Source: UBA2336 sp049306095
GTDB taxonomy: Bacteria > Bacteroidota > Bacteroidia > Cytophagales > Cyclobacteriaceae
Assembly (NCBI GenBank): GCA_049306095.1
Contig: JBAQPU010000022.1
Span: forward strand, 62,001-126,000
Reading direction: 5' to 3'
DNA length: 64,000 bases
Within the stretch, counting starts at the first letter, position 1, and each line of letters begins with the position of its first letter. Below the pieces are notes generated by a model, which made no database searches, was not told where the DNA came from, and saw only the letters and a program-made list of their open reading frames with translations. Below are positions 42,301-50,703 of the stretch, one piece after another. The translations under genes were made by a program, and so were the position numbers.

Positions 42301-44949
42301 CCCGGTTGGGCGGGCCGCTCACGCGGAGGAAATGAAGGTGCAACCATGCTTTCTTTCTCATCAAGTAAGCCCGCCTATAATATTGGTGAGAAAGCTACGG
42401 TAACCATACCGGGCAGCGGACAGGGAAGAGCACTCGTGAGCATTGAAAACGGAAGCCGCGTAATTGCCAGCTACTGGGTTGAAACACAAAAAGGAGATAC
42501 CCCTTTCAATTTCGACATCACAGCGGAAATGACTCCGAATATTTTTGTTCACATCACCTCGTTGCAGCCACATTCGCAAACCGTAAATGACTTGCCGATT
42601 CGTTTATACGGTGTGATCCCCATTCAAGTAGAAAATCCAAAAACACATCTTGAACCTGTTCTTGAAATGCCCGATGTGCTGGAGCCGGGAAAGGAAGTGG
42701 TAATTAAAGTTTCAGAGAAATCAAAGCGCAAGATGACGTATACCATTGCCATGGTGGATGAAGGATTACTGGATCTTACCCGATTCAAAACACCCGATCC
42801 GTGGAAACGTTTTTATGCGCGTGAAGCATTGGGCGTAAAAACCTGGGACTTATACGACCAGGTTATCGGAGCCTATGGCGCTCACCTCGAACGGTTGCTG
42901 GCCATTGGCGGAGACGAAGCACTAAGAAAAGAAGAGGACGCAAAGGCAAATCGTTTTAAGGCCGTAGTAAAATACCTCGGACCCTTTACACTGGATGGTG
43001 GCAGCGAGCAACACCGGTTTACAATGCCGCAATACATTGGTTCAGTAAAAACCATGGTCGTAGCCGGTTATGATGGAGCGTACGGATCAACTGAGAAGGC
43101 AACTCCCGTTCGCAAACCATTAATGGTGTTGGCAACTTTGCCCCGTGTGCTGGGCCCCGGGGAGAAACTGAAACTTCCGGTAACACTTTTTACAATGGAC
43201 AATACTATCAGGAATGTTAAGGTTGATGTAAAGACATCCGGGCCGCTGCAGGTAACCGAAACATCTCAACAAGTTGCCATGACAGGAAGCGACATGACCG
43301 TTGATTTTGATTTGAATGTGAAGGGCATGCTGGGGGTGGGAAAAATTGTTGTGACGGCCACTTCCGGAAATTATAAAGCAACCGATGTGATCGAAATTAA
43401 TGTTCGGAATCCTAACCCACCAATAACAACTGTACAGGAGGGATTACTGGAATCCGGAAAACCATGGAACGTTGATGTCAATGCTGTTGGCATGATCGGA
43501 ACCAATTCAGCTACACTGGAGTTGTCCACCCTTCCGCCCATCAACCTAGGCCAGCGCTTGAAATACCTGCTAAGTTATCCTTACGGCTGTATCGAACAGA
43601 CAACCTCCGCTGTTTTTCCTCAGCTTTATCTTGATCAGATTAAATCGTTATCGGAAGCGGAGAAGTCAACCATTCAAGCCAATGTGCGCGCAGGTATCGA
43701 CCGCTTGAAATTGTTCCAGCAACGCGATGGCGGATTTGCTTATTGGCCGGGTGGCGAAAACGCTGATAGTTGGGCAACAACGTATGCCGGTCATTTCCTG
43801 ATTGAAGCGGAGGCTAAAGGATATTTGGTGCCCAATGAAATGATAAAACGGTGGAAGAAGTATCAACGCAACAAAGCAAGAGACTGGCGGAAAAATCAGG
43901 AATTTTCCAGCAGTGAATTGATTCAGGCCTACCGGTTATACACGTTAGCGCTGGCCGGTGATGCCGACTTAAGTGCGATGAATAAAATGCGCGAACAGGG
44001 TGGCTTGCCCACCACGGCCGCATGGATGCTGGCCGCAGCGTATGCAAAAGCGGGACAGGAAGAAGCTGCCCGAAAAATCATAACCAATCTTCCGGTGGCC
44101 ATAAAACCGTATCAGGAAATGGCGTACTCGTATGGTTCCGATCTTCGCGACAAAGCAATTATTCTGGAAACGCTCATTCTCATGAATGATCGCGTAAAGG
44201 GATTTGAGTTACTGAAAGATATTTCTGCTTCGCTCAGCAATTCTTCGTATTGGATGAGCACCCAAACGGTAGCGTGGTGTTTAAAATCAGCGGGGGCGTT
44301 TGCAAGTTCCGAGAAAAAAGGCGAACTGAAATTCCGTTATACGTACAATGGTAAAGAGGTTAAGGTCAGTACCGAGTTGCCGGTTGCACAGGTAACCCTG
44401 CCAGTGGATGGTATCAAGTCGAAAACCTTAAGTGTGTCGAGCGAAAGCAAAGGAACCTTGTTTGTCAGGTTAATGAATGAAGGAACGCCCGCACGAGGAA
44501 GTGAAACAGAAGAGGCAAACGGATTGGGTATAAAAGTTTCGTATACGAATACCGGTGGTGAGCCAATTAATCCCGCTCAACTGGAACAGGGAACCGAATT
44601 TGTGGCAGTGGTTTCAATTGCCAATTCGGGAACGCGCGGAGCCTACAAGAATTTAGCGCTCAACCAGATTTTCCCTTCGGGATGGGAGATCAACAATTTA
44701 AGGTTGGAGGATGCGGAAAGCAGGATAGGCGGTGACACCCCAACCTACCAGGATATTCGTGACGACCGGGTGTATACGTATTTCGATTTAGGTGCCGGCC
44801 AGCAAAAGACGTTTCGGGTAATGCTTACGGCCAGCTATGCCGGAAGTTATTACCTGCCATCGGTCAGTTGTGAGGCCATGTATGATCACAGTGTGTACGC
44901 AAGAACCATAGGACAGGTTGTTGAAGTTACTAAACCGATTATTGAATAA
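39379..44949 (+). CDS. Bacterial alpha-2-macroglobulin
   Basis: 1856 residues. N-terminal membrane anchor (IAIGAVSIVVFAVAVFYF), no lipobox. A chain of macroglobulin domains follows (GERGVWRPGDSLFMTFML is the MG/bait-side mark; VDEGLLDLTRFKTPDPWKRF lies before the bait/alpha-2-macroglobulin core). The thioester site is YGCIEQ, Cys1404 to Gln1407, so it should trap proteases covalently. An acidic Tyr/Asp-rich insert (SYWDSYENYYYDENYDWE) lies near residue 490. The next genes but one include pbpC, the known partner in many Gram-negative bacteria: protection plus cell-wall repair after protease attack. Confidence 0.95.
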   Translation: MKNLPWKKIAIGAVSIVVFAVAVFYFTTGKSAKPSGFVNPAFGEYISSYSAGVVPSGSFLRIALASDVVDSVSFGQEADIKLFNFNPSISGKAYWLDARTIEFRPEKRMTAGQVYEVSFFLSKLVENVPAELKTFTYTFQVIPLNFEVSIENVKTYVKTDLKRQKIEGSLHTSDFADKELIEKMVTANQDGTPLKISWSHTGEGKQHNFIVEEVSRKDKPSKVSVVAEGKVLGVDQRDEREIEIPALGDFKIMNVRVEQSPTQNVVIQFSDPLNENQFVAGLISIGDVGTLDFEVRDNEIRVFLPVRQTGAKTMTVEAGIKNILDYRLTKGGTFEVVFEQVSPAVRFTGKGSILPGSDGLILPFEAVNLKSVDVEIIKIYESNILQFLQVNQLDGNQELRRVGKPVLKKTISLDNSGVTDLGKWNRFTLDLSTMINTEPGAIYQVRIGFKKSYSTFECADAGEESPPSDQLGDTEESWSETDGENSYWDSYENYYYDENYDWEQRDNPCHSSYYRGERTIKKNILASDLGLITKRGGDGSTIVFVNDLKSTKPLSGVTVELFNYQQQVIGTATTDADGKAVIQAKESPFALIAKNGSQRGYLRLFDGESLSISNFDVGGERVNKGLKGFLYGERGVWRPGDSLFMTFMLEDKLKLLPANHPVVFELQDPQGQVASRLVRASGENGFYKFATVTDPDAPTGNWKARVKVGGAEFSQPVKIEMVKPNRLKINLDFGVDKITAGNNNVSGTLQVNWLHGAPGRGLKAEFEVLLTKAETKFQKYPDFTFEDPSREFYSEAQPIFEGYLNDEGRGTVSVAIEPPAEAPGMLNAVFRGKAYEESGNFSIDRFSLPYYPYKSFTGIRLPQGDAARGMLLTDTTHKVDVVTIDADSQPVSRDGVEMSVYKLRWRWWWDNTEESAVYLTDSYAALITSGTIKTIKGKGTWNFRVNYPDWGRYLVRAYDPVSGHSTAKIVYIDWPGWAGRSRGGNEGATMLSFSSSKPAYNIGEKATVTIPGSGQGRALVSIENGSRVIASYWVETQKGDTPFNFDITAEMTPNIFVHITSLQPHSQTVNDLPIRLYGVIPIQVENPKTHLEPVLEMPDVLEPGKEVVIKVSEKSKRKMTYTIAMVDEGLLDLTRFKTPDPWKRFYAREALGVKTWDLYDQVIGAYGAHLERLLAIGGDEALRKEEDAKANRFKAVVKYLGPFTLDGGSEQHRFTMPQYIGSVKTMVVAGYDGAYGSTEKATPVRKPLMVLATLPRVLGPGEKLKLPVTLFTMDNTIRNVKVDVKTSGPLQVTETSQQVAMTGSDMTVDFDLNVKGMLGVGKIVVTATSGNYKATDVIEINVRNPNPPITTVQEGLLESGKPWNVDVNAVGMIGTNSATLELSTLPPINLGQRLKYLLSYPYGCIEQTTSAVFPQLYLDQIKSLSEAEKSTIQANVRAGIDRLKLFQQRDGGFAYWPGGENADSWATTYAGHFLIEAEAKGYLVPNEMIKRWKKYQRNKARDWRKNQEFSSSELIQAYRLYTLALAGDADLSAMNKMREQGGLPTTAAWMLAAAYAKAGQEEAARKIITNLPVAIKPYQEMAYSYGSDLRDKAIILETLILMNDRVKGFELLKDISASLSNSSYWMSTQTVAWCLKSAGAFASSEKKGELKFRYTYNGKEVKVSTELPVAQVTLPVDGIKSKTLSVSSESKGTLFVRLMNEGTPARGSETEEANGLGIKVSYTNTGGEPINPAQLEQGTEFVAVVSIANSGTRGAYKNLALNQIFPSGWEINNLRLEDAESRIGGDTPTYQDIRDDRVYTYFDLGAGQQKTFRVMLTASYAGSYYLPSVSCEAMYDHSVYARTIGQVVEVTKPIIE

Positions 44950-44960
44950 CAAAGTTATAT

Positions 44961-44990
44961 GTCAGTCTGAACGGAGTCGAAGACAGACAT
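44961..44990. repeat. CGGAGTCGAAG-type palindrome
   Basis: GTCTG (44965-44969) and CAGAC (44984-44988) flank AACGGAGTCGAAGA. Related to the element in tyrA at 27312. It lies in the 68-bp gap after the alpha-2-macroglobulin gene. Confidence 0.6.
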
Positions 44991-45017
44991 CCTAAGTGTT
45001 TAACGTTACTGTAACGA

Positions 45018-45443
45018 ATGAATAAGTCATTTATATTTTTCTTTTTGATTGTAGCAAGTTTTAGTATTCAAGCTCAATCGGCTGAAGAAACTGTTCTGGG
45101 TCTTTCAAAAGATAAATTCGGTTGGATGATCAGGATGCAGTACGATTCATTGGAAGCAATGTTAGACGATCGTTTGGTGTTCGTTCATTCAAACGGATGG
45201 GTAGAGAATAAGCAGGAAATTATTGAAGACATTAAATCAGGGAAACTCCGCTATGTTGAAATTAATGTAACAGAGGCATCAGCAAGAATTTACCAGGCCA
45301 TGGCAATTGTAAACGGTAAAGGCGTATTTAAAGTTTTATTGGATGAAAAGCCACTGGAGATAGCGCTGTCATATACTGAAGTTTATGTGCAACAGAAAGG
45401 TAAGTGGTTATTGGCATCGCGGCATTCAAATCGAATGCCTTAA
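45018..45443 (+). CDS. Exported DUF4440 / SnoaL-like protein
   Basis: 141 residues with signal peptide (MNKSFIFFFLIVASFSIQAQ). The rest has the NTF2-like cone fold pattern of DUF4440: DKFGWMIRMQYDSLEAMLDDRLVFVHSNGWVENKQE (shown in part as LDDRLVFVHSNGWVENK), then SYTEVYVQQKGKWLLASRHSNR. Function unknown; periplasmic. It lies between the alpha-2-macroglobulin and pbpC genes, 8 bp before the latter. Confidence 0.85.
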   Translation: MNKSFIFFFLIVASFSIQAQSAEETVLGLSKDKFGWMIRMQYDSLEAMLDDRLVFVHSNGWVENKQEIIEDIKSGKLRYVEINVTEASARIYQAMAIVNGKGVFKVLLDEKPLEIALSYTEVYVQQKGKWLLASRHSNRMP

Positions 45444-45451
45444 GTATTGGA

Positions 45452-47851
45452 ATGAAATCGTTTATTATCCGGAATAAAAAGTATGTGATAGGACTTTTGG
45501 GAGCCCTGCTCACCGGATATTATTTCTGTCTTCCTTCATCGTTGTTTAATGATTCGTACTCAACGGTATTAGAAGATTATCGCGGTGAACTACTTTCCGC
45601 CTCCATTGCAGAAGATGGCCAGTGGCGATTTCCTGAATTAGATACTGTTCCTGAAAGATTTGCCACGGCTATTGTGGCGTATGAAGACAAACGCTTTTGG
45701 AATCATCCGGGCGTAGATATTCTTTCAATGGGGCGTGCCCTGAAACAAAACCTGAAAGCGGGGAAGATTCAAAGCGGGGGGAGCACCCTCAGCATGCAGG
45801 TAATTCGCTTATCACGAAAGAGTAAAAGCAGGAGTTTACTGGAGAAATTAATTGAATCGGTGTTGGCTACCCGGCTGGAGTGGAGTTATTCCAAAAAAGA
45901 AATTCTGGCGCTGTATGCTTCACATGCACCTTTTGGAGGAAACGTGGTTGGACTGGAGGCAGCCTGTTGGAGATATTTTAGAAGAGAGCCTAACGCCCTT
46001 TCGTGGGCAGAAGCCGCCATGCTGGCCGTACTTCCTAATTCACCCGCATTGATTCATCCCGGGAAAAACAGAGAAAAACTGCTGTCGAAACGGAACCGCC
46101 TGCTTGCGAAATTAAGAGAAAGGAAGGTTATCGATTCATTCACGTATGAACTGGCCGTTGCAGAACCGATTCCCTCAGAACCACACCCTTTGCCACGCCA
46201 TGCCCGCCATTTACTTGTTCGTTCCGTTCAAAATGGGAGTGCTGGAAAAAAAGTATCGTCCACGGTGCACCTGGCGTTGCAACAACGCGTTGAGCAAATT
46301 TTGGACGACCATCATCAGCAATTGAAAGGAAACCAGATTTATAATGCGGCCGCCATTGTGCTGGATGTTGAAACCGGTAATGTATTGGCGTATGTGGGCA
46401 ATGTAAATTCTGATACCGGGCATGGGACCGATGTCGATGTGGTCACCGCTGCGCGCAGCACCGGGAGCATCTTAAAACCTTTTTTATACGCGGCTTTGTT
46501 AGAGGATGGCACGATTCTTCCCGGAACCTTGCTTCCGGATATCCCCACCATGATTAACGGATTTGCTCCTAAAAATTTTAATCATCAGTATGACGGAGCG
46601 GTTGCTGCAAACGATGCGCTGACACGTTCGTTGAATATTCCAGCCGTTTACATGCTTCGCGATTACCGGTACGAAAGGTTTCATCAATTGCTGAAGAATA
46701 TGGGAATGACTTCGCTGAACCAACCACCCGATCACTATGGCTTATCGCTGGTGTTAGGAGGGGCAGAGGCAACCCTGTGGGATGTTACCGGAATGTACGC
46801 ATCTATGGCGCGTACCCTCAATCATTACGCTGAATATTCGCACTGGAAAAATAAGTATGATCGAAGTGATTTTCATGCGCCCGTCTACCTCACCCCACCG
46901 TCTTACAGACACCTCCCCTCTCCGGCTGGAGAGGGGAGGCAGGGAGGGGTGAGGTTAGAGCAAAATTCCTGGCTAAACGCAGCTTCTATTTATCAAACCT
47001 TTGACGCATTAAAGGAAGTGTACCGACCGGGTGAAGAAACCGGCTGGCGTTATTTTTCATCCTCAAAAAAAATTGCCTGGAAAACAGGAACCAGTTTTGG
47101 CTTTCGCGATGGCTGGGCGGTGGGGGTAACCCCGCGGTATGCCGTTGGTGTTTGGATTGGCAATGCCGATGGTGAAGGAAGGCCCGGTCTGACCGGAACG
47201 GAAACGGCCGCACCGGTGATGTTCGATATTTTTTCGCAGTTGCCGGAAGATACCTGGTTTCAGCAACCCTATCCGGAAATGCAGAAAATATTGGTTTGTG
47301 CAAAAAGCGGTCAGCGGCTGTCTGGCCGATGTGAGGATGCAAAAGCAATATGGGTGGGAAGGCGCGGCCTGGAATCTGTTCCATGTTCCTATCACAAAAC
47401 CATACACCTGACTCAGAATAAAAAGTTTCAGGTTCATAGTGAGTGTGAACCGGTTGATAGAATAGCCAATATAAGTTGGTTTGTGTTGCCACCGGTACAG
47501 GAATTTTATTTCAAATCGAAAAACCAATCCTACAAATTGTTGCCGCCCTTTAGAGGCGATTGCCAACGTACCGATGTTGTAGCGGCAATGGATTTAATAT
47601 ACCCCAAGCCAAATGCGAAGATATTTATTCCGCGCGAACTGGATGGAACTAACGGGAGCTCTGTTTTTGAGCTTGCCCACCGTAACCCGGCAGCTAAAGT
47701 GTACTGGCATTTAGATGGCAAATTCATCGCGGAAACGCACAAAAGCCATCAAATAGCACTCAACCCGGGCGAAGGAAAGCATGTTTTAACTATCGTAGAT
47801 GAAGCCGGAGAGGCATTAAAACGCAATTTTGAGGTTGTTTCTAAGCTATAA
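45452..47851 (+). CDS. pbpC: Penicillin-binding protein 1C
   Basis: 799 residues from the ATG at 45452 (MKSFIIRNKKYVIGLL), 8 bp after the previous stop; the frame extends upstream to 45404. One N-terminal membrane helix. Glycosyltransferase domain: AYEDKRFWNHPGVDIL and QSGGSTLSMQVIRL. Transpeptidase domain: Ser339 in STGSILKPF, SLN in TRSLNIPAV and KTGTSFGFRDGWAVG. A C-terminal BiPBP_C-type domain ends it. Residues about 479-501 (TPPSYRHLPSPAGEGRQGGV) are encoded by a perfect hairpin repeat inserted in frame between the SLN and KTG motifs, in a linker. The reading frame is intact. Confidence 0.95.
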   Translation: MKSFIIRNKKYVIGLLGALLTGYYFCLPSSLFNDSYSTVLEDYRGELLSASIAEDGQWRFPELDTVPERFATAIVAYEDKRFWNHPGVDILSMGRALKQNLKAGKIQSGGSTLSMQVIRLSRKSKSRSLLEKLIESVLATRLEWSYSKKEILALYASHAPFGGNVVGLEAACWRYFRREPNALSWAEAAMLAVLPNSPALIHPGKNREKLLSKRNRLLAKLRERKVIDSFTYELAVAEPIPSEPHPLPRHARHLLVRSVQNGSAGKKVSSTVHLALQQRVEQILDDHHQQLKGNQIYNAAAIVLDVETGNVLAYVGNVNSDTGHGTDVDVVTAARSTGSILKPFLYAALLEDGTILPGTLLPDIPTMINGFAPKNFNHQYDGAVAANDALTRSLNIPAVYMLRDYRYERFHQLLKNMGMTSLNQPPDHYGLSLVLGGAEATLWDVTGMYASMARTLNHYAEYSHWKNKYDRSDFHAPVYLTPPSYRHLPSPAGEGRQGGVRLEQNSWLNAASIYQTFDALKEVYRPGEETGWRYFSSSKKIAWKTGTSFGFRDGWAVGVTPRYAVGVWIGNADGEGRPGLTGTETAAPVMFDIFSQLPEDTWFQQPYPEMQKILVCAKSGQRLSGRCEDAKAIWVGRRGLESVPCSYHKTIHLTQNKKFQVHSECEPVDRIANISWFVLPPVQEFYFKSKNQSYKLLPPFRGDCQRTDVVAAMDLIYPKPNAKIFIPRELDGTNGSSVFELAHRNPAAKVYWHLDGKFIAETHKSHQIALNPGEGKHVLTIVDEAGEALKRNFEVVSKL
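46888..46954. repeat. CCTCACCCC / CTCTCC hairpin inside pbpC
   Basis: Inner stem CCTCCCCTCTCC (46912-46923) and GGAGAGGGGAGG (46928-46939), a perfect 12 bp with loop GGCT; outer arms CCTCACCCC (46888-46896) and GGGGTGAGG (46946-46954). The same element occurs between genes at 29430-29493. Confidence 0.9.
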
Positions 47852-47908
47852 ACCTCTGACAGGTAAGGTTTTATTACTATTTTATTAATTCTTTACTATA
47901 TTAGACTT

Positions 47909-47916
47909 TACTTTTG
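47909..47916 (+). promoter_or_regulatory. Candidate -7 promoter element for the OmpA-family gene
   Basis: TACTTTTG, exact match to TAnnTTTG, 25 bp before the ATG at 47942; no clear -33 TTG. Confidence 0.45.
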
Positions 47917-47941
47917 CAGTGTTCACTAACCATTTAGCGTT

Positions 47942-49219
47942 ATGAAGACCTCTAAATTTTTTGCACTGGCAGTTATTTTTTTAACCCTTTCTTCCTTCCG
48001 GTTTATCGGATTGGAGGTTAAAGGCGCCCAAGTGATTCGTTCAACGGATGACACCAATTATGTAGTCATTGGTGCATTTTCAATTCAACGGAACGCCATC
48101 CGGTTTACCTCAAGTGCTTCCAAAAAGAACCTTGATGCGAAATACGCGATGAATCAAAATCGGAACCTCTACTATGTGTATGTACTCAGTACCAATAACC
48201 ACCAACAGGCCATTGAAGAAGCGCTGAGGCTAAGAAAAGATTCACCGTATAACGACACCTGGGTTTACCATGGTTCGTTTGCAGCAACCACAGTTAAATC
48301 CGGCACAGATATCAATCCGGTCACACAGCAACCGATACAGGCAGTTGCAGAAGAATCAAGTCAGGTTGAAGCCGCTGCTATGGTTGGGGTCCCTCAGTCA
48401 GCAACCAGTACTGTTTCAGAACAGGCTGAGCAGGGAACCACACAAGAATCAATAGCCCAGACAAAAAAAGAAGAGACAAGTGAACCAGCAGCCAAAAAAG
48501 ATATTGACACGGAAACCAGCGGCAAAAGTTTTTATTTTAAGATTTTCAGAGGCGATGACCAACAACCGGTGGAGGGAGACGTGAATGTAATTGATGCAGA
48601 GCGTTCAAGAAAAATCGGAACCTTTGCAGGTAATACAGAAGTGCGGGTGACTGACCCGAATAATAAAGAAGGCGGGTTATCACTGGTTTGTGAAGTATTC
48701 GGATTCAGGAAAGTGCAGCGTGACATCAAGTATGAAACTCCCGAAGGTGAAGGAATTACCAATGAGAATAATGCAACGGTTGTTCCCTTTGAACTGGTTC
48801 GCCTGCAAAAGGGCGATATTGCAGTAATGTATAATGTTTACTTCTTTAAAGATGCCGCAGTGATGAGGCCTGAGTCGCGGTATGAAGTAACAAGCTTATT
48901 AAACATGCTGAACGAAAATCCGAAATACAAGATCAAAATCCATGGCCATACCAACGGAGGGGCAGCCGGAAAAATTATTTCGATGAAAGAGGGCAGCGAT
49001 AATTTCTTTTCCCTGAACGATACAAAAGAGGGGGTTGGTTCTGCTAAAAAATTATCAGAAGTACGCGCAGAAATTATCCGTGATTTCCTGAAGAGTAACG
49101 GCATTGCCGAAAACCGGATGCAGGTTAAGGCGTGGGGCGGTAAACGACCCGTTTACGATAAGCACAGTCCGCAGGCGCAGTCCAATGTGCGGGTGGAAAT
49201 TGAAATACTGGAGAATTGA
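47942..49219 (+). CDS. OmpA-family outer membrane / peptidoglycan-binding protein
   Basis: 425 residues. Signal peptide (MKTSKFFALAVIFLTLSSFRF). An N-terminal SPOR-like region (NYVVIGAFSIQRNAIRFT, then NLYYVYVLSTNNHQQAIEEA) may bind glycan strands. A Gln/Ser/Glu-rich linker and a middle domain (KSFYFKIFRGDDQQPVEGDV) follow. The C-terminal OmpA domain has YFFKDAAVMRPESRYEV, IHGHTNGG and SEVRAEIIRDFLKSNGI, ending QSNVRVEIEIL; it should bind peptidoglycan. Some T9SS-associated proteins (PorE-like) have this make-up, but identity is not claimed. Confidence 0.88.
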   Translation: MKTSKFFALAVIFLTLSSFRFIGLEVKGAQVIRSTDDTNYVVIGAFSIQRNAIRFTSSASKKNLDAKYAMNQNRNLYYVYVLSTNNHQQAIEEALRLRKDSPYNDTWVYHGSFAATTVKSGTDINPVTQQPIQAVAEESSQVEAAAMVGVPQSATSTVSEQAEQGTTQESIAQTKKEETSEPAAKKDIDTETSGKSFYFKIFRGDDQQPVEGDVNVIDAERSRKIGTFAGNTEVRVTDPNNKEGGLSLVCEVFGFRKVQRDIKYETPEGEGITNENNATVVPFELVRLQKGDIAVMYNVYFFKDAAVMRPESRYEVTSLLNMLNENPKYKIKIHGHTNGGAAGKIISMKEGSDNFFSLNDTKEGVGSAKKLSEVRAEIIRDFLKSNGIAENRMQVKAWGGKRPVYDKHSPQAQSNVRVEIEILEN

Positions 49220-49236
49220 TTTGTTAGGTGGTAAAA

Positions 49237-49293
49237 GGGGTGTTAGGTATAGGGAAATACAGGATTATACCCATGCCTTATACCTTTATACCC
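49237..49293. repeat. Degenerate inverted array (GGTATA type)
   Basis: GGGGTGTTAGGTATAGGG (49237-49254) and CCTTATACCTTTATACCC (49276-49293) are imperfect reverse complements. It lies between the convergent ompA-like and lipA genes, 9 bp before the lipA stop, and could serve as a two-way terminator. Confidence 0.6.
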
Positions 49294-49302
49294 TCACTAT
49301 CT

Positions 49303-50187
49303 TTACATCGGAACATTCACATGCCGTTCGGCATGGTAGGACGATCGCACCAGCGGTCCGGCTTCAACATATTTTAGGCCGCGCTTCAGTCCTTCCTCTT
49401 TATATAAAGCAAATGTATCCGGATGGATAAATTCAGCTACCTCCAGGTGCATTTTGGTTGGTTGTAAATACTGACCTAATGTAAGAATCATCAAACCGTT
49501 TGCGGCCAGGTCATCCATGGCTTTGAAAACTTCTTCTTTCGTTTCGCCCACACCCAGCATGATTCCTGATTTCGTGCGTTTGCCCGCTTCGCGAATTCGT
49601 TTGAGTTGCTCCAGGCTCCTTTCATATTTTGCCTGCGGACGAACCTGACGGTATAACCTTCCAACTGTTTCCATGTTGTGCGATACCACTTCCTGTCCGC
49701 CCTCGATCATCCGCGAAAGGGCATCCCAATTTCCTTTCGTATCCGGAATTAAAGTTTCAATGGTCGTTTCCGGACTGATTGCTTTAGTTTGAATAACGGT
49801 TTGATACCAGACTTCGGCACCGCGGTCTTTCAGTTCATCACGGTTTACCGATGTGATTACTGCATGTTTAACACCCATCAGTTTAATCGCTTCGGCTACA
49901 CGCCTTGGTTCATCCTGGTCGTATTCAGTCGGGCGGCCGGTTGCCACCGCGCAAAAGGTACAGCTTCGGGTACAAATATTTCCGAGAATCATAAACGTAG
50001 CCGTTCCTGCACCCCAGCACTCGCCCATATTCGGGCAGTTGCCGCTTTCGCAGATGGTATGAAGTTTATGATCATCCACCAGTCTGCGGACTTTCGCATA
50101 TTCAGGACCAACCGGCAGTTTAACCCGCAGCCAGTCGGGCTTGCGTTTACGGGTTTCTTCTTTTGATATAACGGGTAATTCGATCAT
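49303..50187 (-). CDS. lipA: Lipoyl synthase
   Basis: 294 residues. Radical SAM enzyme that inserts two sulfurs into octanoyl groups on GcvH and 2-oxoacid dehydrogenases. Both iron-sulfur sites are visible: the family-specific CESGNCPNMGECW and the radical SAM CTRSCTFCAV. Also HNMETVGRLYRQVRP, LMILTLGQYLQPTKMHL and the C-terminal GPLVRSSYHAE. Its substrate protein GcvH is the next gene upstream. Confidence 0.97.
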   Translation of the reverse strand: MIELPVISKEETRKRKPDWLRVKLPVGPEYAKVRRLVDDHKLHTICESGNCPNMGECWGAGTATFMILGNICTRSCTFCAVATGRPTEYDQDEPRRVAEAIKLMGVKHAVITSVNRDELKDRGAEVWYQTVIQTKAISPETTIETLIPDTKGNWDALSRMIEGGQEVVSHNMETVGRLYRQVRPQAKYERSLEQLKRIREAGKRTKSGIMLGVGETKEEVFKAMDDLAANGLMILTLGQYLQPTKMHLEVAEFIHPDTFALYKEEGLKRGLKYVEAGPLVRSSYHAERHVNVPM

Positions 50188-50188
50188 G

Positions 50189-50263
50189 AATAGTCTTGAG
50201 TCCTTAGTCTTTAGTCCTTAGTCCTCAATACTCAGGACTTATGACTAACTACTAAAGACTATT
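50189..50263. repeat. Degenerate inverted word array (AGTCCTTAGTC type)
   Basis: Left half repeats AGTCCTTAGTCTTTAGTCC; right half is GGACTTATGACTAACTACTA followed by AAGACTATT. The ends AATAGTCTT (50189-50197) and AAGACTATT (50255-50263) are exact reverse complements. It fills the gap between lipA and gcvH and runs into the gcvH stop codon. Confidence 0.8.
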
Positions 50264-50636
50264 ATTTACCAATAAGTTCCTTGTACTGCTCAGCGGACAA
50301 CAGAGCATCGGTGCCACCGCTTACTTCAATTTTTATCATCCATCCGGCACCGTATGGGTCTTCGTTTACCTTTTCCGGACTGCCATCAAGGGCCGGGTTT
50401 ACTTCAGCCACTTTTCCGCTCACGGGCATATATAAATCTGAAACCGTTTTAACGGCCTCTACGGTTCCAAAGATATCTCCCTGGGCAACCGCTTGGCCAA
50501 CGGTATTAATATCCACATAAACGATATCGCCCAACTCGCCTTGTGCGAAATCGGTAATGCCAACGGTGGCCATGTTTCCTTCAATTTTAACCCATTCGTG
50601 GTCTTTTGTGTACTTTAATCCGGCAGGAATATTCAT
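50262..50636 (-). CDS. gcvH: Glycine cleavage system H protein
   Basis: 124 residues from the ATG at 50636 (MNIPAGLKYTKDHEWVK); the frame extends to 50699 without reason. The lipoylated lysine is in GTVEAVKTVSDLYMPVSG. Carries the aminomethyl group between GcvP, GcvT and GcvL. Downstream of sprA, as in other Bacteroidota, with lipA next. Confidence 0.96.
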   Translation of the reverse strand: MNIPAGLKYTKDHEWVKIEGNMATVGITDFAQGELGDIVYVDINTVGQAVAQGDIFGTVEAVKTVSDLYMPVSGKVAEVNPALDGSPEKVNEDPYGAGWMIKIEVSGGTDALLSAEQYKELIGK

Positions 50637-50657
50637 AGTTAGAAGATTAGTTGTTGC

Positions 50658-50665
50658 CAAAATTA
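50658..50665 (-). promoter_or_regulatory. Candidate -7 promoter element for gcvH
   Basis: Minus strand TAATTTTG, exact match to TAnnTTTG, 21 bp before the gcvH ATG; no clear -33 TTG. Confidence 0.5.
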
Positions 50666-50703
50666 AGGAATTTGTGGATTGTCGGGAATGGAAGGCCAAT
50701 TAA

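Noticed and set aside
46986..47566. Long minus-strand frames opposite pbpC
   Set aside because: They are shadow frames of the clear pbpC transpeptidase and C-terminal domains.
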